Source: Prunus persica (Eukaryota > Streptophyta > Magnoliopsida > Rosales > Rosaceae). From it: a DNA stretch of 64,000 nt. A model generated the notes under the pieces. The model saw only the letters and a program-made list of their open reading frames with translations, did not search any database and was not told where the DNA came from. Below, in pieces: positions 43,641 through 54,927 of this stretch. Every line of letters starts with the position of its first letter. Positions within the stretch are counted from its first letter, which is position 1. The stretch covers positions 14,405,119 through 14,469,118 of the forward strand of contig NC_034012.1 of assembly GCF_000346465.2 (NCBI RefSeq). The letters are read 5' to 3'. The position numbers and the translations under genes are program-made.

Positions 43641-46600
43641 ATGGCTTCAAGCAGTGTTCCCACTATCTCCATTCCCAATATCTCTCACCTTGTCTCTGTC
43701 AAACTATCTGATACCAACTATCTTGTATGGGAAAGCCAGGTCAAACCTTTCTTACTTGGCCAGAATCTTTGGCGCTTTGTTGATGGCTCTCATCCTTGCC
43801 CCTCCCCTACGCTAGCTCCTTCTGATAAGTCTGAATCCTCTACTCCGTCGTTGGCCAATCCTGACTATGTCTCTTGGTTTCAAACTGACCAAAGCCTAAT
43901 TAGTATTCTTCGTGCTACGCTGTCTGAGAGTGTTCTTCCCCAAGTTATTGGGTTCTCCACCTCGAAGGAAATTTGGGATTGTCTCAAACAAAATTTCTCC
44001 CAACAATCTCTTGCCAATTCTGCCCAGCTCAAATTTCGCCTCTTCTCTATTACCAAAGGTTCCAAATCCATCTCTGACTACCTTGCTCAGGCCAAGAGTT
44101 TGGCTGATGAACTCACTGCCATCCAGGAACCTGTCTCCAACTCTGATCTGGTTACTTATGTGCTTCGTGGTCTGGGTATTGACTACCAAATGATTGTGAC
44201 GGCAATTTTGAATTTCCCACCCCTTCCATCCTTCTCGGACCTCCGCACTCGCCTTCTTGCCTTTGAAGGGCAACAGGCCTTAGCAGCTCAGATGGCTCCT
44301 GTGGCTTCCCCTGCTGCTTTTGTAGCTGCTCGCTTCCCCCGTGGCCCTCGCCACCCTAGTCCGCGTGGCCACTCCTCTCGTCCCTTTGGTGGCCCGTCTT
44401 CAGCCCGTCTTTTCTCTGGCCTGGGCCAGCCTTCTCCCCGTGCTCCCCGTCCTTCCTCCTTCTCTCAAGGTCATTTGGGTCCTCCACCCTCTCGCCAGTC
44501 AATTCAATGCTGGAATTGCCAGCAACTTGGTCATGTTCAAGCCAAGTGCCCTTATCCTCGTGCTTTCGCTGGCATGCATGTTGCGTCCACTTCTGATCCT
44601 AACTGGTATTTGGACTCTGGTGCCACCAATCATATGACCCATGATGCGCGGACATTCCCCTCCGGCACTCCGTATGCTGCTTCGGATCAGGTTGTTGTTG
44701 GTAATGGTGACACCCTCCCCATCACTCATTCTGGTAACCTCTCCTTTTCTTCTGGTTCCTTTGTCTTTCGTCTCTCTGATGTTCTCCGTGTTCCTTCCCT
44801 TCGTAAAAATCTTTTATCTGTCGCTCAATTTACTCGTGATTTGAATGTTAGTATTACCTTCTTTCCTTGGGGATACCAAATTCGTGACTTACCACGTGGT
44901 GTTGTTCTCTTTCAGGGCCTATGTAAGGATGGTCTTTATCCTATCTTTCCAACGCTGTTGTCCAGTTCCAAGCAAGCTTTTTCTTCTATCGTCGCGTCGT
45001 CCTCTTTGTGGCATCGTCGTCTTGGTCATCCCTCCAATAAAGTTCTTCGCACACTTGTTTCTCGGTCCTTATTAGGTTCTCTTTCTCGTTTATCATCTTC
45101 CCCTTGTAGTCACTGTGCATTATCTAAATCAATAAAACTTTCCTTTTCGTCTCATGACCATTGCTCTACTAAGCCATTTGCTTTAATCCATTCAGATGTG
45201 TGGATGTCTCCTGTTGTTTCTGTTTCTGGATATCGATATTATGTCTTGTTTACGGATGATTACACTCGTTATTCATGGATTTTCCCTATGCGTCTTAAAT
45301 CTGAAGTTTTTGGTCTTTTTTCTACTTTTGCTATGTATGTTAAAACTCAATTCTCCTTGTCTATCCAACAGTTTCAGAGTGATGGGGGGAAGGAATATGA
45401 CAACCTGCACTTTAAACAGTTTTGTGCTACTAATGGCATTGTGCATCGTTTTTCTTGTCCTCATACACCCCAACAAAATGGGTTAGCAGAGCGAAAACAT
45501 CGTCATATTGCTGATATGGGTCGTACTCTCTTACACACTGCTCATATGCCTCACAATCTTTGGGTCGAAGCATTTTGTACGGCAGTTTCTTTGATTAATC
45601 GACTTCCAACCCCTATCCTTAAAGGGACTTCTCCCTATCAGTTATTATTTGGCATTTCCCCGGATTACGCGTTCCTTCGTGTTTTTGGATGTATTTGTTA
45701 CACATATCTTGGAGATTATGTAACTAACAAATTACAACCTCGTTCTCTTCAGTGTGTTTTTGTTGGCTACAGTGATCGCCATCATGGTTACCGCTGTCTC
45801 CATCCTCCTACAGGTCGGCTCTATGTTTCTCGCCATGTCATTTTTCATGAAGATCAACTCTATTATGCTGCTGTTTCTAAGCCTGTTCAGCTCTCAGACC
45901 TTGCTGTGGTCCCCGTGGGCCTTCTTCCTAGTCCACCAGCTCGGCCCATTCCTGCTGTCAATTCTCAAGACACAGCCCAGTTCTCTAACACCACATCTGG
46001 GTCAACTTCCTCTCAATCTTTTCACGTTCACCCTAGCTCTCCACAACCAGCTGAAATCTCTTCTCCCCACTCAGCCGTCTTGCCCCCATCATCAGCCCCA
46101 TATTCTCCAACACCACCAGACTGCCGTTCTCTTCTCCAGCCTACTGTTGTCCCCACCTCTTCTCCACCAACAGCCGTCTCATCCCCATTATCGGACCCAA
46201 GTTCTCAAACACCACCTGACTGCCTTTCTCTTCCTTCACAGCCAGCCGTATCCGCCTCTTCTCCACCAACTTTGTCGTTGTCTCCTCTTGTTCCTTCTCA
46301 TGTACCTGTCATCGCTCCTCCACCACCAAGTGCCCGTCTCAGTCCTGTGCACACCCGATCCATGTCTGGAATTGTCAAGCCAAATCCCAAATATCATGCC
46401 AATTTTTCTACTCGGTACCCCGTTCCTCATGCTTTCTCTGCTTTGGTCACCACAGACGTTGAACCCACCTGCTACACACAAGCCTCTCGCTATCCCGAAT
46501 GGAAACAGGCCATGCTCGATGAGTACCATGCCCTCCTTCAGCAGGGCACCTGGTCTTTGGTGCCGTCATCCCTTCGCTCAATACAGTTGGTTGCAAATGG

Positions 46601-48022
46601 GTCTTCCGGATAAAACGGCGCTCCGATGGCACGATTGAACGTTATAAGTCACGCCTTGTTGCCAAAGGCTTCCATCAACAATCTGGTATTGACTATTTTG
46701 ATACATTCAGTCCTGTGGTTAAGCCCACAACCGTTCGCACTGTTCTCTGTCTGGCTATTTCTTTTGGATGGCCTCTTCGGCAACTCGATGTCAAAAACGC
46801 GTTCTTGCACGGCTCTCTATCCGAAGATGTTTATATGCGGCAACCACCTGGCTTTGCTGACCCTGACCGGCCCAGTCATGTGTGTAAACTTCATAAGGCC
46901 ATTTACGGTCTTAAGCAGGCTCCCCGGGCATGGTTTCAGCGGTTTAGTTCTTTCCTCCTGAGTGTTGGCTTTACTCAAAGTCAGGCTGACACTTCTATGT
47001 TCGTTTATCATGATCACTGTTCTGTTATGATCTTGTTGCTCTATGTAGATGACATCATTCTCACTGGCAGTAATTCTTCTCATCTCCTTGCCTTTCTCCG
47101 CAAATTGGGTGCTGAGTTTGACATAAAAGATTTAGGGCGTTTGCATTATTTTCTTGGTGTGGAGGTCCATTATCACCCTACTTTCATCCATCTTACTCAA
47201 AACAAGTACACTGTTGATCTTCTCAAACGTAGCAATCTCTTGGACTGCAAACCTGTTTCTACACCCATGACTTCCAAAGGTACTCTTTCTCGGACCCATG
47301 GTACTGTCCTTGCGGATCCTACCCCTTATCGACAGATGGTTGGCGCCTTACAATATCTCACCATGACTCGTCCTGATATCTCATACGCTGTTCAACATGT
47401 CTCTCAATTTATGGGATCACCCAGTGATGTTCATTTTGAAGCTGTCAAACGGATTTTACGTTATCTCAAAGGCACCGTTGGAGTTGGCCTTCCTGTTCGC
47501 AGGTCTTCTGACTGTTCCTTCTTAGTCGCCTATTCCGATGCAGATTGGGCTGGCTGTCCTGACACTCGTAGGTCCACAACCGGGTATTGTGTATTCTTGG
47601 GACCCAACCTCATTTCGTGGAGTGCCAAGAAGCAGCCCACCGTTTCCCGTTCTAGTGCCGAAGCCGAATATCGAGCTCTTGCTTATGCCTGTGCAGATAC
47701 TTTGTGGATTCAAGGTCTCTTAACTGAACTTCGTTGTCCGCTTACTCGTCTGGTTTTACTTAACTGTGACAACCTGTCTGCCACATACTTAGCCGCTAAT
47801 CCTGTCTTCCATGCTCGTACCAAACACATTGCTATTGATTATCACTTTGTCCGTGAACGGGTCGCCTCTGGCAGTCATGAAGTTCAGTTTGTTCCTTCTC
47901 AACTTCAGCTTGCAGATGTCTTCACAAAAGGGTTACCAGCTGACCGTTTTGAACATCTTGTTTCCAAACTTGTCACCTATCCGGTGTCCAGTTTGCGGGG
48001 GAATGTCAGGCCGTTATCTTAA
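43641..48022 (+). pseudogene. Copia 2 gag-pol polyprotein with one frameshift
   Basis: ATG at 43641 opens 990 codons: gag (LSDTNYLVWESQVKPFLLGQ), zinc knuckle CWNCQQLGHVQAKC, protease WYLDSGATNHM, GAG-pre-integrase LWHRRLGHPSNKVL, integrase core (HSDVW, DDYTRYSWIF, QSDGGKEYDN, TPQQNGLAERKHRH), then a Pro/Ser-rich linker. A single frame change between about 46565 and 46590 (in GTWSLVP...GCKWVF) separates RT/RNase H, which is open to 48022: LDVKNAFLHGSLSEDVYM, catalytic LYVDDIILTG, RNase H AYSDADWAGCPDTRRSTTG, KHIAIDYHFVRE. Apart from that one break I see no stop in about 1,450 codons, so the element was active recently. Confidence 0.95.
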
Positions 48023-48089
48023 TTATGACTGCATATAATTGCTTGCAGCTGTTATGCTATTATTATTATATTGTAGTAACTAATCAAAT

Positions 48090-49029
48090 TGAAAAAGTAA
48101 AAGAAACCCAAGTGGAAATTAGTCTTCTTTTTTGGAAACTGAATATTTCATTAGGCAGAAGCCAAGGCAAACAGCCAAAGAGAGAAACAGAGCAGAGCAA
48201 AATAAGCCAAGACACAACAGCCTACACTAAACCAAGAACCAAGAGCAACCAAAAAAACATGCCGACCCAGAATTACAGAAAAACTAGGACAGAAGACCAG
48301 ACACATTGCAGATGGCAACAGGTGTCAGCGGTCAAGAAATTCATCACCAAACCAAAACCTACGGTGGGCAAGGAAGCCCATCACGAGACAGAACATGAAC
48401 AAAGGAGGATGGGGCCGATCGACCCAAACTTCTGTACCCATCCCCCCAAAAGCAATCGCCGACGCAGCATCTGCAACCGCATTGGCTTCTCTTGGGATCC
48501 AAGTCCAACGAACAGCAGAAAACTTGGACTTCAAATCCTGTATCCGACATAGAGAAGGATAGAAACCCCAGTCCCCTCTGGCAATTTTTCCCTCACAATT
48601 ATCAATAACCTTCTTTGAATCAGACTCCACACACACATAAGTGATGCCATTTTCCAGTGCAAAGGAAAGTCTCTCAATAATCGCCTGCGCTTCAGGAATC
48701 TCAACAGACCCAGTTGTGGTCTTTAAAACTTTTCCATACTTGAAATTGGAAAATTTGAAAGAAAGTTTGGAAATTGATGTGATATGAACGCATAGCTTCG
48801 CTGTTTCTCTAACCTCCATGGATTTCTTAAGCACCTCACAGGTTTCATGGCCATCCATGAACATCAATGTCCAAAGAGTTCCATTAAATCCATCCATTCG
48901 CTCCACCGAATCAAACAAAGAAAACACAGTAAGCAAAATACCAAAAAACCCACCAAGAAGCACTTCGAATCCAATAAAAAGCAAGAAGAGGTAGACCCAA
49001 AGATTTACATGAGAGAAAATTGGAAACAT
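48090..49029 (-). pseudogene. RNase H-like (RVT_3) fragment replacing the Copia 2 LTR end
   Basis: The minus-strand frame (48325-49029) contains IPEAQAIIERLSFALENGI, YVCVESDSKKVIDNCEGKI and VRWTWIPREANAVADAAS. This is the plant RVT_3/RNase H fold found at the C-terminus of many LINE ORF2 proteins and in stand-alone genes. Zinc-finger and RT parts are absent. The 3' side on minus ends in a short A-rich stretch. It is likely a 5'-truncated LINE or its remnant. No target duplication was identified. Confidence 0.65.
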
Positions 49030-49334
49030 ATACTAGATTCTCAAATATTCAACATGTGGGATTTTGCTCAAGACCAATTCCAGAGGCTAAATTGCAGATA
49101 AATTCATTTTGTATGTTTTTTTCCTCTTCTTCATCGCACATCGTCGGCGTCTTCCCTGGCTCTTCCCGCTCCTATGATGATCGTGACTCCATCGTCGGCG
49201 GGTTCACGACGGACCCGAAGAGGCCGGAGCAGGAGTTCCACCTGAAGGGGTCGAAATCGGAGTTGAAGATGATGGAAGCCAATGATCTTCTCTGCAACTC
49301 TGATGTTTTTTTTAAGCCTTTTTTTTTTTTTTGG

Positions 49335-50010
49335 ATTGATTAGTGGGTGGCCCATAATGGACACGTCATCAATTAACATGTGACTAAATGGTCAACTTAA
49401 CAGAAGGTTTAAATTAGTCAAATTTGAAAATCATAAGGTGTTAATTGATGAAATTGAAACTTGAGAGCCTATATTGAGAATGACACTAAACCTTCAGGGA
49501 GTTCTTTGGTGTTAATCCTAAAAAAATGTATGTGTTTGAAATTTTTCTCCCTTTTTAAAAATCTTTTAAATGTTTAACTTTTTTTTTATTATTTAAATTT
49601 CTTCATTTAGATCCACTTGACATTTTTTCATTGGCTATGGGTGCACCACATATGTGTCATGTCAGCAATTTAACCAAAAAAAATTAACGAACTCTCACCT
49701 TAGAATCAAATTGATGAGTGAGGTGTAACATAAGGACCAATAATGTCAGGAAAAAAAATATAAATGACCAAAGGTGATAATTTCGCAAACCTCATGGACC
49801 ATTTGTGATAAAACCCAAAATATTTAAAATATTGTTTAATCCATGTGGCATCCATGTCAACAATCTTACGGAAAATTTGACGGAACGTGATGGCATGACC
49901 AAATTGATGCATGAGGTGTAACATAAGGGACTAATAATGTCAACAAAATATATATATATATATAAATGACCAAAGGTGATAATTTGACAAACCTTAGGAA
50001 CCATTTGTGA
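49335..50010. repeat. Right arm of the large inverted-repeat element
   Basis: See the element entry. It also contains two direct copies of an AACATAAGG..AATAATGTCA..GACCAAAGGTGATAATTT block (about 49727-49800 and 49919-50010). Confidence 0.7.
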
Positions 50011-50306
50011 TATAAAATATTTTTAAAATAAATAAAATAGACTAAAAAATGAAATAAATAAATAAATAATACATATTGGGTTGAGGCTCCGACTAGCCCG
50101 ACAGTCAACCTTCCAATGTGGCATCCCCATCACTGTGGCTTCTTTCTCTCACAGTACTTTGAATTTTGAATGCATTCACCATTGGTTATTTGGTTTGAAA
50201 CTTTGAATATCTTGTCCTTCATTATCCTTGTGCTAGATTTCAATTCCAACTCATATGCATCTAATGAAGAACTAGCCATGCGTGCAAGAGGTTTTTTTTA
50301 ATCACA
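50011..50306. other. Spacer, no gene
   Basis: AT-rich with an (AATA)n run at about 50038-50066. Confidence 0.6.
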
Positions 50307-50760
50307 TGACAGGATTTGCTCCGAATTTTCTCGGAATCCGAAATGAACCTTGTCTTATTTCTGACATCTTATTGATGCCGGGCCCCCTTACTAAGAACTG
50401 AGACTTCCTGGGAAATTTCGGCAAAATCTCCCTTGTAAAGTTGACTTTTCCCAAAATTTCAACTTGTTAAAATCACAGTTTATATCCCAATTAGCAGCAT
50501 GCATTCAAAAATAATTCAATAGTTTACAACAAAGGCCCCTGGCCATCAATAATTTCGAACAGAATCACATTTTAACAACACTCACTTAGTCCAAAGGAAA
50601 AATAAATATTCATTCAAACAAGCCTCGTTTTCAATCGAGCTTTAAAACCACCGACAAGGTTGATACCAAACTCATCCAAAAACCAAAAGAAGTGAGACTA
50701 GATCCAAACGACTAAATTAAAGTTCCAGAATTATCTTTAGTTCGCGGCTGCACCTGGGTG
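50307..50760 (-). mobile_element. Fragment of the long gypsy-type LTR family, copy C
   Basis: Starts TGACAGGATTTGC, then a TCTGACATCTT-GATGCCGGGCCC block and TGGGAAATTTCGGCAAAATC, as in copies A, B and D. It runs through the GCGGCTGCACCT block and then loses similarity near 50760. This is only the 3' end of the LTR sense strand. Confidence 0.8.
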
Positions 50761-51280
50761 GGACCACTCCTAATAACACCGAAACCCTTTGTGATAAAAT
50801 CTCACACCTATTGGGCTTTGTAGGTGGTTAAGTTGGGACAATATCGGTATTGCTTAGGTAGGCCACATGTCCGTCTCTCTGAAATTTAACAATATGTACT
50901 TTGTTGTTTTACGCTTCTTTATGAAACGAAATTGTTTTTCCAAAATTTTATAATTTTTAAATTAAAACGTTCATAAAAGTAAATTACAATTACACAAATC
51001 CTAAAAGTAACTCAAAAAAAGGTTAAATAGGAGAAAAAAAATTCAAACACTTTTTAGACATTTTAATAAAGCTAGGGTTCTTTAGGATTGTAAGATTCAA
51101 GCAAAAATACTAGTTATGATACTCTGTCACTAGATATGAGAAAAATTTGGTTGCAACGAGGATAACACTGTTATGCTATTTTCGAATAATAATGATATAC
51201 TATATGAAAGTGTTATCATGCATGTCATGACGCTATTGACCGAGAATAACAAAATAATATTATTTAATTAAACCCTGTTG
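50761..51280. other. AT-rich spacer, no gene
   Basis: Nothing recognisable apart from A/T tracts. Confidence 0.6.
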
Positions 51281-52022
51281 AGTTGGAGATAGGCCTCGTC
51301 AATGGGCCGGGTGGGGCTAGCCGAGCCTAAATTTAATGGGCTTGGGCCGAGCCGGGCCGGGCTTTAGATAGGAGAGAGAAAATAACTTGCAGGGCTGGGC
51401 TGGGTTTTTTTTTTAAAAATTCAAAGCCCAAGCCTACCCCATGGACCAGGCCAGGTTAAGCCCAACGGGCCGAGCCTAAATGGGCCTACTTTGTTTTGTA
51501 TTTTTTTAATATGTATTTTTTTGTCAAGTCTTTATTATTATTTTCTATGTTTTGGTGTGTTTCTATGTTTCCACTTTTTTTCATAGTTCCCTATTTACAT
51601 TTGTCTATATGTTTATGTCTCTATTTTTTTCTTCGTTCATAACTTCATAGTTCTCTTTTTTTCCCATAAATATAAAGATATAGTTATACAACCCCATATT
51701 AATAAAATTATATTGTATCCCATACTTCATTTTTTTTAGTTCTCACAATGATAATAGATAATGATTTTCTCCATATTTCATTTAACTTGGGTTTTATATA
51801 TATATATATATTTATTTATTTATATGTATGCGAGCCCATGGGCCGGGCTTTCTTGGGCTCAAACGGGCCTAGCTTATGGGCCGAGCCAGACTTTAGACAT
51901 CCAAGTCCAAACTCGGTCCACTCAACAACAGGCCAGGTTAGGCTGGGCTTTTTTTTATGGGCCTTGCGGGCCCTCATCGGCCCATGAGTTCGCGGGCCTA
52001 ATGATAAACCCTAGTTGGAGAT
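51281..52022. mobile_element. GGCCC-rich nonautonomous DNA transposon, copy 1
   Basis: The target duplication AGTTGGAGAT (51281-51290 and 52013-52022) brackets a 722-bp element with imperfect inverted ends (AGGCCTCGTCAATGG and, reversed, AGGGTTTATCATTAGG). Both subterminal regions are packed with GGGCC/GGCCC motifs, and the middle is AT-rich. The 9-10-bp duplication suggests a MULE-type or hAT-type transposase in trans. Confidence 0.8.
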
Positions 52023-52444
52023 TCTCTTGGGAGCAGTCACATAGAGTAAAACCATTTTTGCGGTGATGGGGGCATTTCTTTGACCGGGTCGGTAACGTAG
52101 GGAAAGGGCGTATGCTATGTTGTGTAGTATATATCTCTTACTCCAGGCCACACGTAGTTTATCTTGACTTGTACTTAAAATAAATAATCCCCTTTCGACT
52201 TCAGTTGGGTTTGTTTCTATCTAGCTTGACTTACATGTCCTTTTTGGTCGTCAACTTCTGTGGACTTGCAAGATTGATAAAATCGACAATCGTCGTCAAC
52301 GTCTGTGAACCTGCAAGAGTCAATATTGTTGGCTCAACAACAATAAGTTTTACTATTATTTAATTATAATAATTAAATAAACACCATAATAGTATGTAAA
52401 AGTAGATAAACAAAACGGGATTGGATAATTAGTAAATAAAACAC
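52023..52444. other. Spacer, no gene
   Basis: No coding signal; contains an imperfect repeat of GTCGTCAACxTCTGTGxACxT (52246 and 52291). Confidence 0.5.
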
Positions 52445-52931
52445 TAATGGTGTGTTTACTAATCAGAAATTGGAATTCTCATCAGGAATTGAATTCTACT
52501 TATAGAGAATTCCTGCGTTTACTTCACATCAAGAAATTGAAAATTAAGTCGGCCCCACACAAAATTAGAAATTGATTCCTGATTTTAGAGGAATTCAGTT
52601 CTTGAATGGGAGGTGGTATTCTAATTCTTGGAGAACTAACCCATTAGGAATTCATCTTTTGTACCCATTATATCCTCACACAATTTTCAAATTTTCAAAT
52701 TTGTCATCTACTTTAATCCAACAACAAGGAAATTTTAGTAATTAGTACCACTCCTACTCTAATTCCATATGGTTTAGTAAACAACTTGAATAAGACTCCG
52801 GATACTAACTCTCCTCAATCCATATGGTTTAGTAAACAACTTCAATAGGAATCTGGAATCTAATTCTCCTCAATCCAACTCCTCAATTCAATTCCTCCTA
52901 ATCCAATTACATATTAGTAAACATGCCATAA
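52445..52931. mobile_element. Tourist-like MITE (481 bp)
   Basis: Inverted ends TGGTGTGTTTACTAAT (52448) and TGGCATGTTTACTAAT (reverse from 52928) are flanked by TAA on both sides (52445-52447 and 52929-52931), the target duplication of PIF/Harbinger elements. The interior is rich in GGAATT/AATTCC. No coding capacity. Confidence 0.75.
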
Positions 52932-53394
52932 TTGTAGAGACTTATAGAATTGCAAGGTCCTTGAAACATAATTTTACCCTTACTTAGTGCTTGACATTGT
53001 CTTTCTTTTCAAACTTCTTTTTTGAACCCAGATATTTTGCATGTTGCCTTAATTTGATCCATAATTAATAAATTGGAAATAGACAGACGCATGAAACCAT
53101 GGCCATTTTCCTTCTAAATATATAAACAAAATAATTCATATAAGTTTTGAACCTTTATTTAATTATTTATAATGTTTAATCTTCCGTTTGTTAAAAGGTT
53201 TTGGAAGTACTTCAAAGTATTTTCCTTTTGTTTATTTTTTCTTACTATTTCATCACTAATAATTTTTTTTTTATACAAGCGATATTGAAAGAGAAGGATA
53301 GTATATTTCATCCGAACACGATAGTAATAAAAATCTTCTAATCCAACGTAAATCACAAGACAACCACTTGTTTTTCACATAGTGTGATCAATTG
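52932..53394. other. Upstream region of the glycine-rich protein gene
   Basis: AT-rich; no second gene seen. Confidence 0.5.
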
Positions 53395-53524
53395 ATATGG
53401 CATCCTCGAAGACTTTTCTTCTTCTTCTTTTAAAGGGTCTATAAATAGGGAGAGGCAAGACACATTGTCTGCACCTTGTGTTGTTGAGAAAAATATGGCA
53501 TCCTCGAAGACTTTTCTTCTTCTT
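53395..53524 (+). repeat. 32-bp direct duplication of the GRP start codon region
   Basis: 53395-53426 and 53493-53524 are identical, ATATGGCATCCTCGAAGACT followed by a TTTCTTC run. The upstream copy contains an ATG and 14 further codons, then a TAA that is part of the TATA box. Confidence 0.95.
53439..53448 (+). promoter_or_regulatory. TATA box of the GRP gene
   Basis: TCTATAAATAGGG context, 48-56 bp upstream of the ATG at 53495. It implies a start site near 53470 and a very short 5'UTR. Confidence 0.75.
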
Positions 53525-54019
53525 GGCCTTGTGTGTGTTGTTCTCATTCTCATCGTCTCCGAGGCCTCAGCTCGTGAGCTAGCTGAAACTACTACTCAAA
53601 TTAATCGTGAGTTTTTCTCTTTCTTAACTTAAACATATATATTTGTCTCTTTTTTCTACCGGTTTATGAATTTAATTAGGCGCATTCCAATCTGCACAAG
53701 GGACCATGCCAATAATTAACATGCTATGAACTTGGAACATCATTTTTTAGGCCAAACTACGAATCTGGAATACATTATATATAATTAGGAACATGTGGAT
53801 GTTTAGTAATTTTGAATATTGTATGTTTTGCTCCTTACAGAACGGAAACTGATCAATGGTGCCTACGAGAGAAGTGGACATGGAGGGCGCGTTGCCTATG
53901 GACGTGGTGTCTACAACCGTGGAGGGCAAGGTACCTATGGACGTGGTGTCTACAACCGTGGAGGAAAAGGTGGTCACAGACGTGAGCGAGACCCCTACAG
54001 TCGAGGAGGGAAAGGATAA
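53495..54019 (+). CDS. Small secreted glycine-rich protein (GRP family)
   Basis: Two exons, 53495-53606 and 53841-54019 (donor AATC then GTGAGT, acceptor CTCCTTACAG), encode 96 residues. Residues 1-26 are a classic signal peptide (MASSKTFLLLGLVCVVLILI, then VSEASA) with cleavage before RELAE. This N-terminus is diagnostic of the plant GRP family (PF07172). The mature part is Gly/Arg/Tyr-rich with the repeat YGRGVYNRGG (twice) followed by RGGKGGHRRERDPYSRGGKG. Such proteins go to the cell wall or apoplast; some bind wall-associated kinases. The intact frame, TATA box and splice sites suggest an active gene. It is basic and shorter than many GRPs. The 5' end of the coding region is duplicated upstream. 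Confidence 0.88.
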
Positions 54020-54927
54020 GGTCGAGACCATGACCACTATGAAAGACCAGGACCTGGAACTGCTGAGACTGAAACAAAGAATCAGATAACGTGTGGTCCT
54101 TAGAGTACTACTATCTTTGTATGTCAATAAAAGGTCATTTGGTTGAGTTGTCTAATGAACTCTCAATCATAAGCCTGCCTTTAATTAAGGTTTATCTATA
54201 TATGTACTCTACATAATGATCATAGTGTCAAAATGTCTAACAATTCAACTTTAAGTTGTTTGTCTGCTGATTTCCTTTTGAAATCTATCCTCACAATTTC
54301 CTTTTCTAATTTGTGTCATCAATAAAAACCTTAGAGAGGGCAAAAGGGAAAATGCCATGGTTCTAATAAAGGGGATCTTGAGATCCACTTCATTAGAATC
54401 GGTGTCTATGACTTGGCTAGAATCCGTTTCATACATCGCTAACTGGTGTATGTGTGATTAGAATCAATTTCAAACATCGTGAGTATATGACCTTTTTTTT
54501 TAATTAAGGATAAACTTCAACAGTATAATCAAAGATATGAAGATGACATCTAAAGTATCAATTCCAAAAGGGAAACTAACTAACTTGTTAAAACGAGGCA
54601 AAAAAATCACTTCTAGTCCCTATAGTTTGCCATTTTTACGATTTTGGTCTCTATGGTTTCAATTTTGTCTCTGTGGTTTTAATTTGAAGCAATTCAAGGA
54701 CAATCTCTCATATTTGTCACCACAAAACTTCTCAAGACACCCCACCTCTCTTTGTCTCTCTTCTCCCAAGCCCAAGCCCAACACCCGCGCAGTCACCTAC
54801 TCCTCCAAGACCTCCCCCCTCCCTCGCCCCTGTTTTGAACCCACCCCTTCTTTCCTAGCACAACACATCAAACCAAACCCTTCGTCCACTCCTAAAAACA
54901 CGGATTCCATCAACGATGGATCTGGAT
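54020..54927. other. GRP 3' flank and low-complexity region
   Basis: AATAAA at 54125-54130 could be the GRP poly(A) signal. A Pro/Ser-rich open frame at 54537-54962 matches nothing I know and has a pyrimidine-rich bias. Confidence 0.4.

Larger units (their letters stand above)
43377..48083 (+). mobile_element. Copia retrotransposon 2, nearly intact, 3' LTR truncated
   Basis: 5' LTR 43377-43576 (200 bp, TGTCAGG...CTACA), PBS TGGTATCCAGAG at 43577, gag-pol 43641-48022, PPT GCGGGGGAA, and 3' LTR from 48004 matching the first 80 bases of the 5' LTR before it stops at about 48083. The rest of the 3' LTR has been replaced by the RNase H fragment. The 5' LTR contains a 40-bp tandem duplication (TGCTATTATTATTATATTGT context at 43427 and 43468). 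Confidence 0.95.
42010..50010. mobile_element. Large inverted-repeat transposon (MULE/foldback-like), about 8 kb
   Basis: The left arm (42010-42900) and right arm (49335-50010) are imperfect inverted copies. For example, the block running from a TTAACATCAAA context to TTTCAATTTCAT at 42722-42795 matches the reverse complement of 49455-49515. The block with TTTATCACAAAT, GTCAAATTATCA and CATTATTGGTCC at 42020-42100 matches the reverse complement of 49910-50000. Between the arms lie a pyrimidine-rich segment, a nested Copia and an RNase H fragment. Without those insertions it would be about 2-3 kb. Neither a transposase nor a clear 9-bp target duplication was found. Confidence 0.65.

Noticed and set aside
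48325..49029. Host RNase H-like gene
   Set aside because: It is only a C-terminal domain, lies inside a transposon stack and abuts a broken LTR; a LINE remnant is more likely.
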